NCBI RefSeq assembly: GCF_918797505.1
Contig: NC_092802.1
Location: 21,287,883 to 21,351,882 of the forward strand
Direction of reading: 5' to 3'
From: Bemisia tabaci
Lineage: Eukaryota > Arthropoda > Insecta > Hemiptera > Aleyrodidae
Length of the DNA stretch: 64,000 nt
In this document: positions 54,996 to 64,000 of the stretch, in pieces
Layout of the letters: the number at the start of each line of letters is the position of its first letter
Numbering within the stretch: position 1 is the first letter of the stretch
The notes under the pieces: model-generated
The model's database searches: none
Told to the model about the DNA's origin: nothing
What the model saw: only the letters and a program-made list of their open reading frames with translations
Program-made: the position numbers and the translations under genes

Positions 54996-55363
54996 GACTC
55001 TACGGACGCAACTTGGCACCGCGGGTGCATTCGTTTTTCGGACTCGACTCAACAGAACAAAAACAATACGCGGGCGATCGAGCGTTGCGGGTGTGGGTGC
55101 GCGGGGGGAGGGGGGACGCGAAATTCGTCGCGGAAACTTGATTGGAAGTGTCGTTAAATTGCGTCGGGACGACGACCGACGCACTCCCGGCGCCAGGGAA
55201 GCGGCACAAGGGCGGCTTCCCCGGTCGACGGCCCCGGCGGCGTCCCGACGCCCGCGCCATCGACGATGCCGTAGACCCCACGCATGGACCGGCTCCAGAT
55301 TGCAGATTCGTGATGCACAAAGTTCAAGATTCGCGATTGCTCGAATTAATCGACTCCACCATT
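54996..55363. other. GC-rich island with spurious ORFs
   Basis: High GC. Long frames on both strands (198 aa plus, 133 aa minus) are Arg/Pro/Ala-rich, start in or run through the W element, and have no recognised domain. Judged non-coding. Confidence 0.5.
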
Positions 55364-55600
55364 CTGCCGTGCTAAGGAAAAACACCGCATGAACATTCGA
55401 GAGTTACCAAATTTTCTCCCATGAAATGTTTATTTTTGAGGAGAGTTATGCATATTTTCGAAGAATATATTCCTACATCTTCCATATATTTCTGAAATTT
55501 TATGAAATATTTCACATAAAATTTCAAGATTTATATTTTTCATGAACGATGAAAATTCTTTAGCAATTTGTGATTCTTGCATTTTTGAAAACTAGAGAGT
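55364..55600 (+). repeat. Family P MITE, left part
   Basis: Starts CTGCCGTGCTAAGGAAAAAC, ACCGCATGAACATTCGAGAG, then AATGTTTATTTTTGAGGAG. The right end is not found. Confidence 0.75.
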
Positions 55601-55802
55601 GCACATAGCTAACAGGAATTTTCCCCGATTTTTTTGACGAATTTTAAGCCACGCAAACGAGCTCAAAGTTGCGTATTTTGAGCTCCCATTTAACCCTAAG
55701 TCGCCGGGTCATCCAAGATGGTGACTGTAAATGCCCGTCGGAAAATGGCCACTTAGTGCCTTCTTCCCTCTAGTTAATAATGGCCCTCTGCTGCGTTCTT
55801 AT

Positions 55803-56036
55803 GCTAAAATACACATTTAATGAAACCCGAGACGTTTCGACTCAAAACTGAGTCATTTTCAGTCGGAGATAATAAAAATTTAAAAATCAATTTTCTCTTT
55901 CTCTCAGATCCCGGCAACCACCATGTAGGGCTCAGGTTTTTTTTCGTTTTTTCTTTTAAATTTTTATTGTTTCCGACTGAAAATGACTCAGTTTTGATGC
56001 GAAACGTCTCGGGTTTCATTAAATGCGTATTTTAGC
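55803..56036. repeat. Palindrome Y with hammerhead-like arms
   Basis: Arms 55803-55885 and 55954-56036 are near-perfect complements around a 68-bp centre. Each arm holds GAAACCCGAGACGTTTCG and ACTGAGTCATTTTCAGTCGG or their complements. The module CTGAAAAT-stem-GAAACGTC occurs at 55831-55862 (minus) and 55977-56008 (plus), as at the Penelope ends; here the stem is GACTC/GAGTC in the minus-strand arm and is damaged in the plus-strand arm. Confidence 0.8.
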
Positions 56037-56317
56037 CTTGTTTCTCGTTTTTCATCCTTGTTTTTCCACTGTTATCATTGTCTTGGGCTGCTCTTAGAAA
56101 TAAAATTCCCTTCCTTCATTTGCGATACTGACAACCGAGTTATCCGAACGGACGGAACTAACCCGACATCGTGTCCCATAAAGTTCATCGCCCGTGCCGG
56201 CATCAAGATAGTGCGACTAATCACGTTAAAAACACTTGACGCAGTTAAAGCAATCAGCCCGAATCAAACTTCCCGGCTTACTTTTTTCATTTTCCCCTTC
56301 GCCGCATCCTGCATCCA
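56037..56317. other. Spacer, no gene
   Basis: No recognised feature. Confidence 0.4.
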
Positions 56318-56455
56318 CCCTCGCGCGTCGCGATGAATCGATTCATCCGACATTTAAACCTATGTAAAAGGATCGATTATCGGGGCGCTCCTTAAAAATC
56401 GATTCTTCAGCATGAGTTCAAATGGGAAAATATCGAGAGCTCATCGCCACTGACA
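56318..56455. repeat. Family R hAT-like MITE, worn left end
   Basis: GCGCGTCGCGATGAATCGAT, CATTTAAACCTATGTAAAAG, GATCGATTATCGGGGC, and a right end TCATCGCCACTG. No clean duplication. Confidence 0.65.
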
Positions 56456-56916
56456 CCCACCCCCACCCTCGCAACCCCTAGCGCGTGGCGCTCGACGAGA
56501 CAAGTCACCGATTCTTGGGCTAGACCGACGGAGCGGAGCGAAACTAGGTTTACGATGCTGATTGGATTGCGATAATCCAGGGGTTGGGGGAGGGGAGCGA
56601 GGGAAGGGAGAGACTTTATGGCAGCGAGAGCCCATAAACTGAGGAATAGGTCCCTGGACGAGTGGGGAGGGGCAGCTGGGACGTACAGATGTCACCCTGA
56701 GAAGGATGGCAGTTGCCGTACTTAGAATGCACTATTTTATTCATTTATTTATTCAATTAATATTTTAATATTATTTCAATTTTTTTTGTGTTAGAGGGTT
56801 GGCTACCTCTTTGAGCCTAAGAAGTCCATAATTCGACGTTTCCATCTGTGCGATCGTTTCCCGGAACTTCTGAGATTTTCCTGAATTTTTCCCCGAAACT
56901 TTCCAAACTTTCCTAA
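56456..56916. other. GC-rich then AT-rich spacer
   Basis: No recognised gene. Confidence 0.4.
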
Positions 56917-57230
56917 AATTTTAGTAGACACCCTGGTTTTCGTCGAAGTTCGCCACCAAATTTTCCAACTTTCCTATCATATTTAAAAGTTGACAGCCTC
57001 ACAATGGTAGAATACTCGTTATTTTTCCGAGAAAAGTCCCCATATCGAGAAGAGTGCAGCAAAGACAACAGGAAAAATCAGGAAAATATAACAATAGCCC
57101 AAAATTGAATTTTAGGAGACACCCTGGTTTTCTGTCGAAGTTCGTCACCGATTTTGCCAACTTCCCTATCATGTTTAAGTTGACAACCTTAAGATGATAG
57201 AAAACTGGTATTTTTCCCCATCTCAAGAAA
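56917..57230. repeat. Left arm of a large inverted pair (two units of about 190 bp)
   Basis: Two direct units, each with AGACACCCTGGTTTTC, GTCGAAGTTCG and ACTTTCCTATCAT-type blocks. The whole arm is the reverse complement of 58225-58537. Confidence 0.82.
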
Positions 57231-58224
57231 GAAAAGAAGCGTCAAAATCTTGTAAACCAAGTTTCCAGTCACTTAAACCAGTCAAATATTTACGAGTCAA
57301 AACTTCTCTACTTATCTCCTCAATTCATAGCCAAGCCAGTCCATAATTCCGAGTCGAACTTCCCTCCTTATTTCTTCAAGCACCCGTCTCTCGCGCTTTC
57401 GATCAAAAACGAACCCATTCACATCCCGAGGAGGATAATGAAGCGAAGAATGAGCCGCGCCAAAATCGAACTTCCTTCGGACGGAGACTTCGCCCACGTA
57501 ATAAAGGCTTGCGAATCGGTTCCGCGAGTTCATCCCTTAACGAGGGGATATGGTGTCAGTCGGACGGGGGTTTATTGACGCACGGAGGAATCAAGCGGGC
57601 GTCGGGCGTCCCTTCCGCAGTGTTTTTAATGCCGAGTACAGACAGCGTTAACGAGGCAGCTCCAAGCAGGGATCCGGCAGAAGCCCGTCACTCAAAACAA
57701 GTTTTCGTTAACGAGAGCTGAGTCGATCGCGGACCGGGAAGAGAGGACTCCCGCGCGGGTCCGTGTTGTCAGGCTGCCGGGAATTTCGAAATTTTTAAAA
57801 TTTTAAAAAAAGAAAAACTTTAAAGGAAAACTTCCTTTTGTCAGGAAAAGGATATAGAGCTAGAGAGGCAACAATAGGGTATTATCTGGTTCAAGTAATT
57901 TTCTCTTTAGTTACACTTACATTTATTCTATTCTATACATTCAACTTAGGCTATATGTGTAGATTCATCCTAATTTTAGGACTAAAATTTTTAATTCTAT
58001 AAATCATGATAACTTATTTCCTAAAATTACAGATGGAACAAGAAGAATGATTTTTCTGATCTTTTGATTACTTACCTCCTTTTTTATTTTCATGGTTAAA
58101 GATGTTTTGCTTAAATTAATGATTATAATTATTTTTAATGGATAGCTTGCGGTTACTTGGTTTATTTAACTTGGATGGATGTCAACTTATAATTAACGCT
58201 CCTTTTCTTTGTATTACTGCACTC
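57231..58224. other. Unique spacer between inverted arms
   Basis: 57300-57760 is GC-rich and not repeated in this window, with CCCACGTAATAAAGGC, a caudal/AbdB-type word, near 57492. 57780-58220 is AT-rich. No gene recognised. Confidence 0.4.
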
Positions 58225-58537
58225 TTCTTGAGATGGGGAAAAATACCAGCTTTCTATCATCGTGAGGTTGTCAACTTAAAAAATGATGGAGAAGCTGGCA
58301 AAATTGGCGACGAATTTCGACAGAAAACCAGGGTGTCTCCTAAAATTCAATTTTGGGCTATTGTTATATTTTCCTGATTTATCCTGTTGTCTTTGCTGCA
58401 CTCTTTTCGAGATGCGGATTTTTTCTCGGAAAAATAACAAGTGCTCTATCATTGTGAGGCTGTCAACTTAAATATGATAGAAAGTTGGTAAAATTGGTGA
58501 TGAACTTCGACAAAAACCAGGGTGTCTACTAAATTTT
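58225..58537. repeat. Right arm of the large inverted pair
   Basis: TTCTTGAGATGGGGAAAAAT, ACCAGGGTGTCTCCTAAAAT, CTGCACTCTTTTCGAGATG and CCAGGGTGTCTACTAAATTT, collinear in reverse complement with 57230-56917. Confidence 0.82.
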
Positions 58538-59107
58538 ATTTTGGGGTTTCGTGATATTTTCCTGGTATTTTAGACGAGATTTCTGATTTTATGCGCGTTT
58601 GACAATCGTTTGATTTAAAAAATCAACATGTTTGATGAAATGAATAAAAAGGAGGAAAAGTGATTGAAACTTCTTGAGACTCGTAGAACTTCCTGACCCA
58701 TGACCGATTCTCCTGAATTTTACTAATGACATCGAATTTCCTGATATTTTCCGATTTTTCCTGACGATGGACACCCCCTGCAAACGAACTATTAGGGGTT
58801 AGGAAAAAGCTCCAGAACTATCCCGGTTTTAAAAGACTTCTCAAGAGCTTGTTCCGCCTTGAGCGGCTGACAAGCCGTAATTTTGCAACAAGTTGTACTA
58901 ATGACATCTAATTTGCGCCAAAATATGTATACTCTAAATTTTTAATGCTCTTTTTACGTAACACAAGGTAGCGGTTGCCATTCGAAGAAAGATAAATAAG
59001 AAAAAAATGTCTAACAATTTCCAGCCTAGGCCATCGATATAAAGAGAATACTGCAGATTATACTCTCAAAAAGGTTATAACCCTTCATCTGGTGGCAACT
59101 TGCCATG
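58538..59107. other. Spacer, no gene
   Basis: Nothing recognised. Confidence 0.4.
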
Positions 59108-59115
59108 CAGAGTAT

Positions 59116-59280
59116 CAGTGGCGTGGCGTGAATTGCGATGTATCGATTTTTATGCCATTTAAACCTATGGTAAAGAATCGATTATTAAGGTGTTCGCTGC
59201 GAACACCCTGTCTATCGATCTTTTTCCATAGGTTTAAGGGGCATAACAATCGATACATCGCAAAGCACGCCACGCCACTG
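59116..59280. repeat. Family R hAT-like MITE with perfect 8-bp TSD
   Basis: 165 bp. Ends CAGTGGCGTGGCGTG and CACGCCACGCCACTG are perfect complements, extended by TTGCGATGTATCGAT and ATCGATACATCGCAA. Flanked by CAGAGTAT on both sides (59108-59115 and 59281-59288). Ends and duplication length fit hAT. Confidence 0.93.
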
Positions 59281-59288
59281 CAGAGTAT

Positions 59289-59582
59289 TATCCTGCAGGT
59301 GAAAATTCTGATAACAGTTGAGCGAGCAAGATGCTCATTTGATGGAGGGCAATGGTGCTGAATGAATGATTGCACTTCTGCAGCGGTGCAAGTAGCTGTA
59401 ACGAATCGTGGGGGTGGATGTTGGGAGGGTCTTGTAAGGGGCGTAAAAGCGGAGGAAGAGGTGCGCAACTCGCACCCCACGGCGAGAAGAAGCAGCAAGT
59501 GGATGCAATATCGCGCTGTTGCCGCTTCCGGGCGGCACAGGGTGGTTTTTCCATCATCGCAGAGAGTGTTGCGGAACAACGT
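59289..59582. other. GC-rich spacer
   Basis: Overlapping ORFs on both strands (up to 154 aa) without recognised domains. Confidence 0.4.
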
Positions 59583-60018
59583 AGAGTCCCTTTATACTCA
59601 GAGTTACGACAACTCAATTTTGGTTGGGCTGAAAGTGGCCTAAAAAAAAAAATTCAATTCTGATTGGTTCTCGCTCAAGGAGTCACAAACGAGTGCACTA
59701 AGATGGCGGTGACTCGAATGTGAACAAAAATAATGAAAATATTACCTAATTGTGGTTTATCAAGAGTAAATCGTTATTTCCATCGGTCCAAAATGAAAAT
59801 AGATTAAGAAATTATTCAAAAACCAATCTCATTTTCTTTTTAATTGATCAATTTGTTGATGGTGTTGTTTTTGTATGACAGACATCGCAGGATTCCTGAT
59901 CCTTATCCCTCAATATCGTTCGTTTGGGTGCACTCGTTTATGTCTCCATGGCCAGCCAAAGCCGGCTGCCAGTCAGCTCATAATCGAGTTGTCTTAACTC
60001 TGGGTATAAAGGGACTCT
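59583..60018. repeat. Mutator-like MITE with near-perfect 10-bp TSD
   Basis: 436 bp. Inverted ends of about 38 bp: AGAGTCCCTTTATACTCAGA and TCTGGGTATAAAGGGACTCT. Flanks GGAACAACGT (59573-59582) and AGAACAACGG (60019-60028) agree at 8 of 10 positions. Related to 15593-15902. Confidence 0.85.
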
Positions 60019-60028
60019 AGAACAACGG

Positions 60029-60318
60029 TGTATGCGTATGGATTGTAAGGGTCGATTCACAGTCGTATACCTTAAACATTATCGCCTCCATAAGCCATAA
60101 AAATTTGTCTCTAAACTTGGGTTTTTTATTTAATATTCTGTAAGTACCGGGTGAGTAGATTATGTCTCTATCGTAACATAATGGACACATAGTGACATAT
60201 TGCTCATATGTTTCCACATAGCCCCCTATCTTAGGGGCATCACTACTTCATCATAACGGTCTTAGATTTTGGTCATATTTTAGTTTTAGGGCCTGGATTA
60301 ATCATATTGTAAACATCG
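60029..60318. other. Spacer, no gene
   Basis: Nothing recognised. Confidence 0.4.
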
Positions 60319-60560
60319 ACGGCGTAAGTCCGCAATCACATATCTCGTTTGCGCTGTCTGAAAATCTCCGCCTCTATGTAATTTTTTTAAAGAACAAATT
60401 GACATCATTCCTTAAAGTTTATGCAGAATTTTCTTCGCACAGAGAAGAAAAATCAGGGCAGTTTTAAAGAATTGCCGTTGAGTAGTTTCCCGTTTAAAAA
60501 ATGACGTATGACAGGAAGTCTGCGACGTCGCAAATCGAGTAATGGGCTTACACACGACTA
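60319..60560. repeat. CGACGG-end MITE, copy 3
   Basis: CGACGGCGTAAGTCCGCAAT, ATCTCGTTTGCGCTGT, AAATTGACATCATTCCTTAA, GTCTGCGACGTCGCAAATCG; right end CTTACACACGAC is worn. Confidence 0.82.
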
Positions 60561-60562
60561 GA

Positions 60563-60929
60563 GTACCTATATAGGGAAAGTATGGACAACTCGAAATATG
60601 TAGCTCTTAGGGCCCAAAAGGGTAGGTAACCTTTGAAAACGAAAAATGTCACTGTCAATCTTTAGACTCCAAAATTAAACGAAAATGGACAAGAAAATTC
60701 ATGAGTAAGCATTCTTCCGCAAAAATGAGTAAGTTTACGCAAAAACCAAGTCAAATACGTGCTTTACCAACGACAGTTCCCAACAAGTGTGATCATAAAT
60801 CACTCTGGATAATTTCATAGGTAATTTCTGGAATTCATAGATTGCCTACCCTTTTGGGGTCTAAGAGCTCCATTACCTAACCTCAAAATTTTCGACATGT
60901 CCATACTCTCTCTATATAGGTACTCTACA
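60563..60929. repeat. Family E inverted-repeat element
   Basis: Left GAGTACCTATATAGGGAAAG, TATGGACAACTCGAAATATG, TAGCTCTTAGG; right CTAAGAGCTCCATTACCTAA, TCGACATGTCCATACTCTCT, CTATATAGGTACTC. Imperfect complements over about 70 bp. A degenerate left half is at 900-1130. Confidence 0.78.
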
Positions 60930-61398
60930 CCCGATCTTCCGAAATCCGTGCTTTTTCAGTGTATCCGTACTTTTTCCGTACAGTAAACACCCTGTTTAGA
61001 ATAACCCCAGTTCCTCTATACCAAACCTACCCCTCTGCTTTAAAAATACCTCGGTACTCCATCGCGACAGAGTGAAAGCACGGCACCGCTGGGTGGTAGT
61101 ATGCGGAGTCATTGAGCATATTGGATTAGAGAAGTTGCGCCCCTAAGCCCGAGCCCGCGTTACGCATTGCGCACCCCTCCCGGCGGTGGGTCGCCTCGAA
61201 TAGCGCTGCATATTCATCATTCGCGCCGCCGAGGGATGCCGCCACGCCGCGGTGGTGCAAGTGTTGCGGTGACGTCACCGCGTGGCCATTGGTATTTTTA
61301 CGGCGTTTCCTTCAAGGGGAGCTGGAAATGTTGCGTCAGCCTGTTGCGGGAGGGTTTTTTTCGACTCAAGCGGAATCGTTCCTATCCTCGATCATTTG
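60930..61398. other. Spacer with a short shared repeat
   Basis: 61300-61336 shares TCAAGGGGAGCTGGAAATGTTGC-type sequence with 42765-42793. No gene recognised. Confidence 0.4.
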
Positions 61399-61482
61399 GA
61401 CGTATTTATGCTAAAAGGAACTATGTTACACGCAATTCCTATGCATATAGTTCCTTTTAGCATAGATATGTTCATTTGGTAA
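61399..61482. repeat. 84-bp palindrome
   Basis: CGTATTTATGCTAAAAGGAA and TTCCTTTTAGCATAGATATG are inverted around an ACACGCAATTCCTATGCAT centre. Related to 20826-20975. Confidence 0.75.
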
Positions 61483-62062
61483 GGGTTCATGTAATTTAAT
61501 TTGAGCCGACGTGAGATCTTGTGAATTGCACGGTGCTTTGGATTTCGTAATGCTATCTCATTTTTGAGTATAGAGCAGAGTTTTTGTTTTTTGGTTTTTT
61601 TAGAAAAACAAACAAAAAAAAAAAACAATCCGACATAAAAGAGGGAAGGAGCCCTGGTGCTTTGGTGTCAATCATCGTCAAAACTTTTCAAAAAGCAGTC
61701 GATTTTAAAAAGAAAACTTTTGGAAATAACGGATCAAATTTATGTTCCAGGAAACGTATGTTTTTGGGGGATCAACTCTACGAGGAGTAAAATTTAAGTA
61801 AATATAGAGTGTGAAGAATTCTCTGGGTATCTACCGTAGTTTATTCGATCGATACTTAAAATGTTAGGAAAAATGAGGAAAATAACTTTAAAAGAGAGAA
61901 TTTTCCGGGGTCTTTTCCGTTCTTATCATCAGACGTTTTTACTTTAAAAAATATCGAAAAGGTTCTGTAGAACATTTTTTGCACTTATTGTTAGATTAAG
62001 AATTTGTGAAAGTTACTTTTTAGCGGTTTGTCACGAGGGAGGGATGCTGTACACCTGCACCC
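61483..62062. other. AT-rich spacer, no gene
   Basis: Nothing recognised apart from a short AAAACAAACAAAA run near 61610. Confidence 0.4.
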
Positions 62063-62070
62063 TTCAAGAG

Positions 62071-62611
62071 CAGAGTGGCAAAATTTCATGAAAGAAAAAC
62101 CTTTAACATTTCACGAGATATATTTCATGAAAATGCAGAAATTTATGAGAGATCTTGAAAAAAACGGGTTCCTTTTCATGTTCCGCAAAATGTAAAAATT
62201 GTGACTTTCTTTTTTTTTGTGTGTTGGAGTTGCGGGTTGCATACTCTAGCCCCTGAGAAACATGAAATACTTCACAGCCTCGTTAAAGTTCATAAAATAT
62301 TTCATTATAAGTTCCAATCTTTCATTTCAATTGACTTTAGCTTGACTTGAGCTTTTTTTATTTGCTATATTGGTATTTAGTAGGTGGGTAAAATGATATA
62401 CCATCAATTTTATTAAATTTGGATTATTAAGATTTTTATTTTTATCATCTTATTTTATTCTATTTATTTTTTATTAAAATTTTAAGTTAAATTAAAACTA
62501 ATAATTTTCAAAATTATAATTAAATTTGCTAATTCAAATTTTAATAAAGAAGAATAAACTTATAATTAAATTTACAATTTAACCACCCCACCCTGCCACC
62601 CTGCCACCCTG
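62071..62611. mobile_element. hAT-like non-autonomous element (family M, copy 2), perfect 8-bp TSD
   Basis: 541 bp. Starts CAGAGTGGCAAAATTTC and ends TGCCACCCTG. Flanked by TTCAAGAG on both sides (62063-62070 and 62612-62619). The left part is collinear with copy 1 (21979-22507), but only about two units of the 30-bp repeat are present, followed by 250 bp of extremely AT-rich sequence. The right terminus is multiplied: the CCACCCTG word occurs three times in tandem at 62588-62611. Confidence 0.9.
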
Positions 62612-62619
62612 TTCAAGAG

Positions 62620-63289
62620 ACCACCTTCGCCAGAAACGCCCCCACAATGATTGATGAGCGAAGATTAGTTCAAAATGGCAACACTGCGAGGGTAGATCGT
62701 GAGGGGGTGGGGGTTGCGCCCTCTGGTGGACCCCTTGTTGCGGTGCGGCACACACGTCACCGCTGCCCGTAGCCCGGGCGACATATGCTCTGAGGCCTGA
62801 TAAAGCTGTTACTCCATTATTCTGTTATTCCGTTACCCGGTTATGATATCAATATTTTCTCTGCCTCGCCGCAACCTCCCCCTCCTCCATCCTCAACCCT
62901 TCCTGCGAACCTGGTTCGTTCGGATCGGGTTATTTGCTTTGTAAACGGGATGCAAATTATGCACCCGTCAGGAGGGATGATTGAATCGGCCTTTAATTTA
63001 TTAAAAACTTTTTGAAAATTAAAGGTTTCGAAATGCAGTTTTATAAATGCAAATCGGTATGTTGCGAAATTTTGCTGGAGGGAGAGAAGGATTTTTACTG
63101 GAAGGAATGGTTCGACAGAGAGATAAGACCCTTCACTGGCCGCTTGACGACGAGTATAAGATTTTATTATCTGGGATTCGACACTTCCTTATGGAAGATT
63201 ACAAGGGAGCACCAGTCATCAAACTTTTTTTGGCAGTTGACCTACCTACTGGGTAAATGATGAACTTCGGATGAAGTCATGAGCAAAAA
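62620..63289. other. Unique island and AT-rich spacer
   Basis: 62690-63010 is GC-richer and single-copy here, with an octamer word ATGCAAAT at 62950-62957. ORFs at 63012-63260 are unrecognised. Confidence 0.4.
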
Positions 63290-63580
63290 AAGTTACTTTT
63301 GGTTAATATAGGAAATGACACACGAATCAACATAAATCTTGTGTTGATTTTGGTACAGTTAACGATGAATTTAGCGCAGGAAACAATGGAGAGACTGGGA
63401 AAATGCATTCCTCCAATTGTGACGTCGGTACTCACCACTCGTTTTTTATTAAGTTTTTCAAGAAAACTGATTGACATTTTCTCTTGAAATTGTCAACCGA
63501 AGGCTAGGTTATTTCGTGTTTTACTTCCCGTATTATTCAAACTTTTATGTTAAAATTTCTCTCTGTGTAGATTATGGTTG
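63290..63580 (+). repeat. Dispersed family B, copy 2 (empty site for K)
   Basis: Matches the reverse complement of 16388-16966. At about 63515-63525 (CTAGGTTATTTCGTGTTTTA) it lacks the K element found in copy 1, giving the pre-insertion state. Confidence 0.82.
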
Positions 63581-63621
63581 TAAAATTGATCTCCGATCTA
63601 TCGTTGGACACCGTCATAATA

Positions 63622-63850
63622 CACTGGAAAAAAAAAACACATTGGATCTAGAGTCCAGACTCATAAAAAGATCGACAAGAAAAAGTACTCTTGATTCAAT
63701 CAGAATCTAGCTTAAATCAAGAACCAAGCCTCTTAATTTAAGTGGATTTCGTTTTGATTCAAGCAAAAATCCGATTGAATCGAGAGTATTTTTTCTAGTC
63801 AATGTTTTCAAGAGTCTGGACTCTAGATCCAATGTGTTTTTTTTCCAGTG
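63622..63850. repeat. Family W MITE (TA on both sides)
   Basis: 229 bp. Ends CACTGGAAAAAAA and TTTTTTTTCCAGTG, flanked by TA (63620-63621 and 63851-63852). TTGGATCTAGAGTCCAGACT and its complement at the right end. Confidence 0.93.
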
Positions 63851-63852
63851 TA

Positions 63853-64000
63853 TTCCAGTGTAGTTCTGGGAAATTGTAGTTCTTGGGCGTCGCAGAGCGG
63901 CAGGCTGCGCTATAAAAGCGGCTTTATGTATGTAGTTCTGGGGAATACGATCAGAAAATACTAATTTCGTTTCAGCACGAGACGAAATTCGCAAGATGAG
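63853..64000. other. Window end, no gene
   Basis: CTGCGCTATAAAAGCGGCTT near 63905 resembles GTGCGTTATAAAGCGACTTT near 18474. Nothing else. Confidence 0.4.

Noticed and set aside
54796..55392. 198-residue Arg/Pro-rich ORF
   Set aside because: It begins in a W MITE, runs through a poly(C) tract and a GC-rich island, and the minus strand is open as well. No domain recognised.
59115..59579. Overlapping ORFs of 154 and 109 residues on the minus strand
   Set aside because: They overlap the hAT-like MITE and a GC-rich stretch open in several frames; no motif.

Overview
This is a repeat-dense, AT-rich, gene-poor stretch of eukaryotic nuclear DNA. It shows no operons, bacterial-type gene packing or CRISPR array. 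The one host gene I recognise is a divergent ionotropic receptor (45495-47735), a family of protostome chemosensory channels. With the Penelope-like retroelements and the density of small inverted-repeat transposons, this points to an insect. Several repeat families look like those I associate with whiteflies (Bemisia tabaci, Hemiptera). That species guess is from memory of repeat style and was not checked.

Layout. 0-24 kb: mostly miniature inverted-repeat elements (MITEs), often nested, separated by short unique spacers; tandem repeats at about 4.2-5.2, 14.8-15.1 and 22.2-22.5 kb. 24.4-29.3 kb: two Penelope-like (PLE) copies fused head to head as a palindrome of about 2.3 kb per arm, the whole unit flanked by an 11-bp direct repeat. 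29.3-35.7 kb: more MITEs, including abutting palindromic elements with another MITE inserted in one. 35.8-40.6 kb: a young non-coding LTR retroelement (LTRs of about 1.36 kb, 2.1 kb interior, 5-bp target duplication). 42.2 kb: a Transib-like MITE whose ends read as the V(D)J-type heptamer. 45.3-47.7 kb: the ionotropic receptor, broken near its 3' end by three frameshifts. 48-64 kb: further MITEs, a large inverted pair around 57-58.5 kb, and hAT-like and Mutator-like elements whose target duplications can be read directly.

The window is best read as an intergenic or intronic transposon graveyard with recent activity. The PLE arms and the LTR pair are almost identical, and several MITEs keep perfect target-site duplications of 4, 5, 8 or 10 bp, so families can be assigned to mechanism classes without a database. 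Most of the small elements are palindromic and would fold into long hairpins if transcribed. GC-richer unique islands (about 6.3-6.7, 13.0-13.5, 19.2-19.6, 22.6-22.9, 32.6-33.1, 50.6-50.8, 53.6-54.0, 57.3-57.7 and 62.7-63.0 kb) carry no convincing ORF and may be regulatory DNA; that is inference only.
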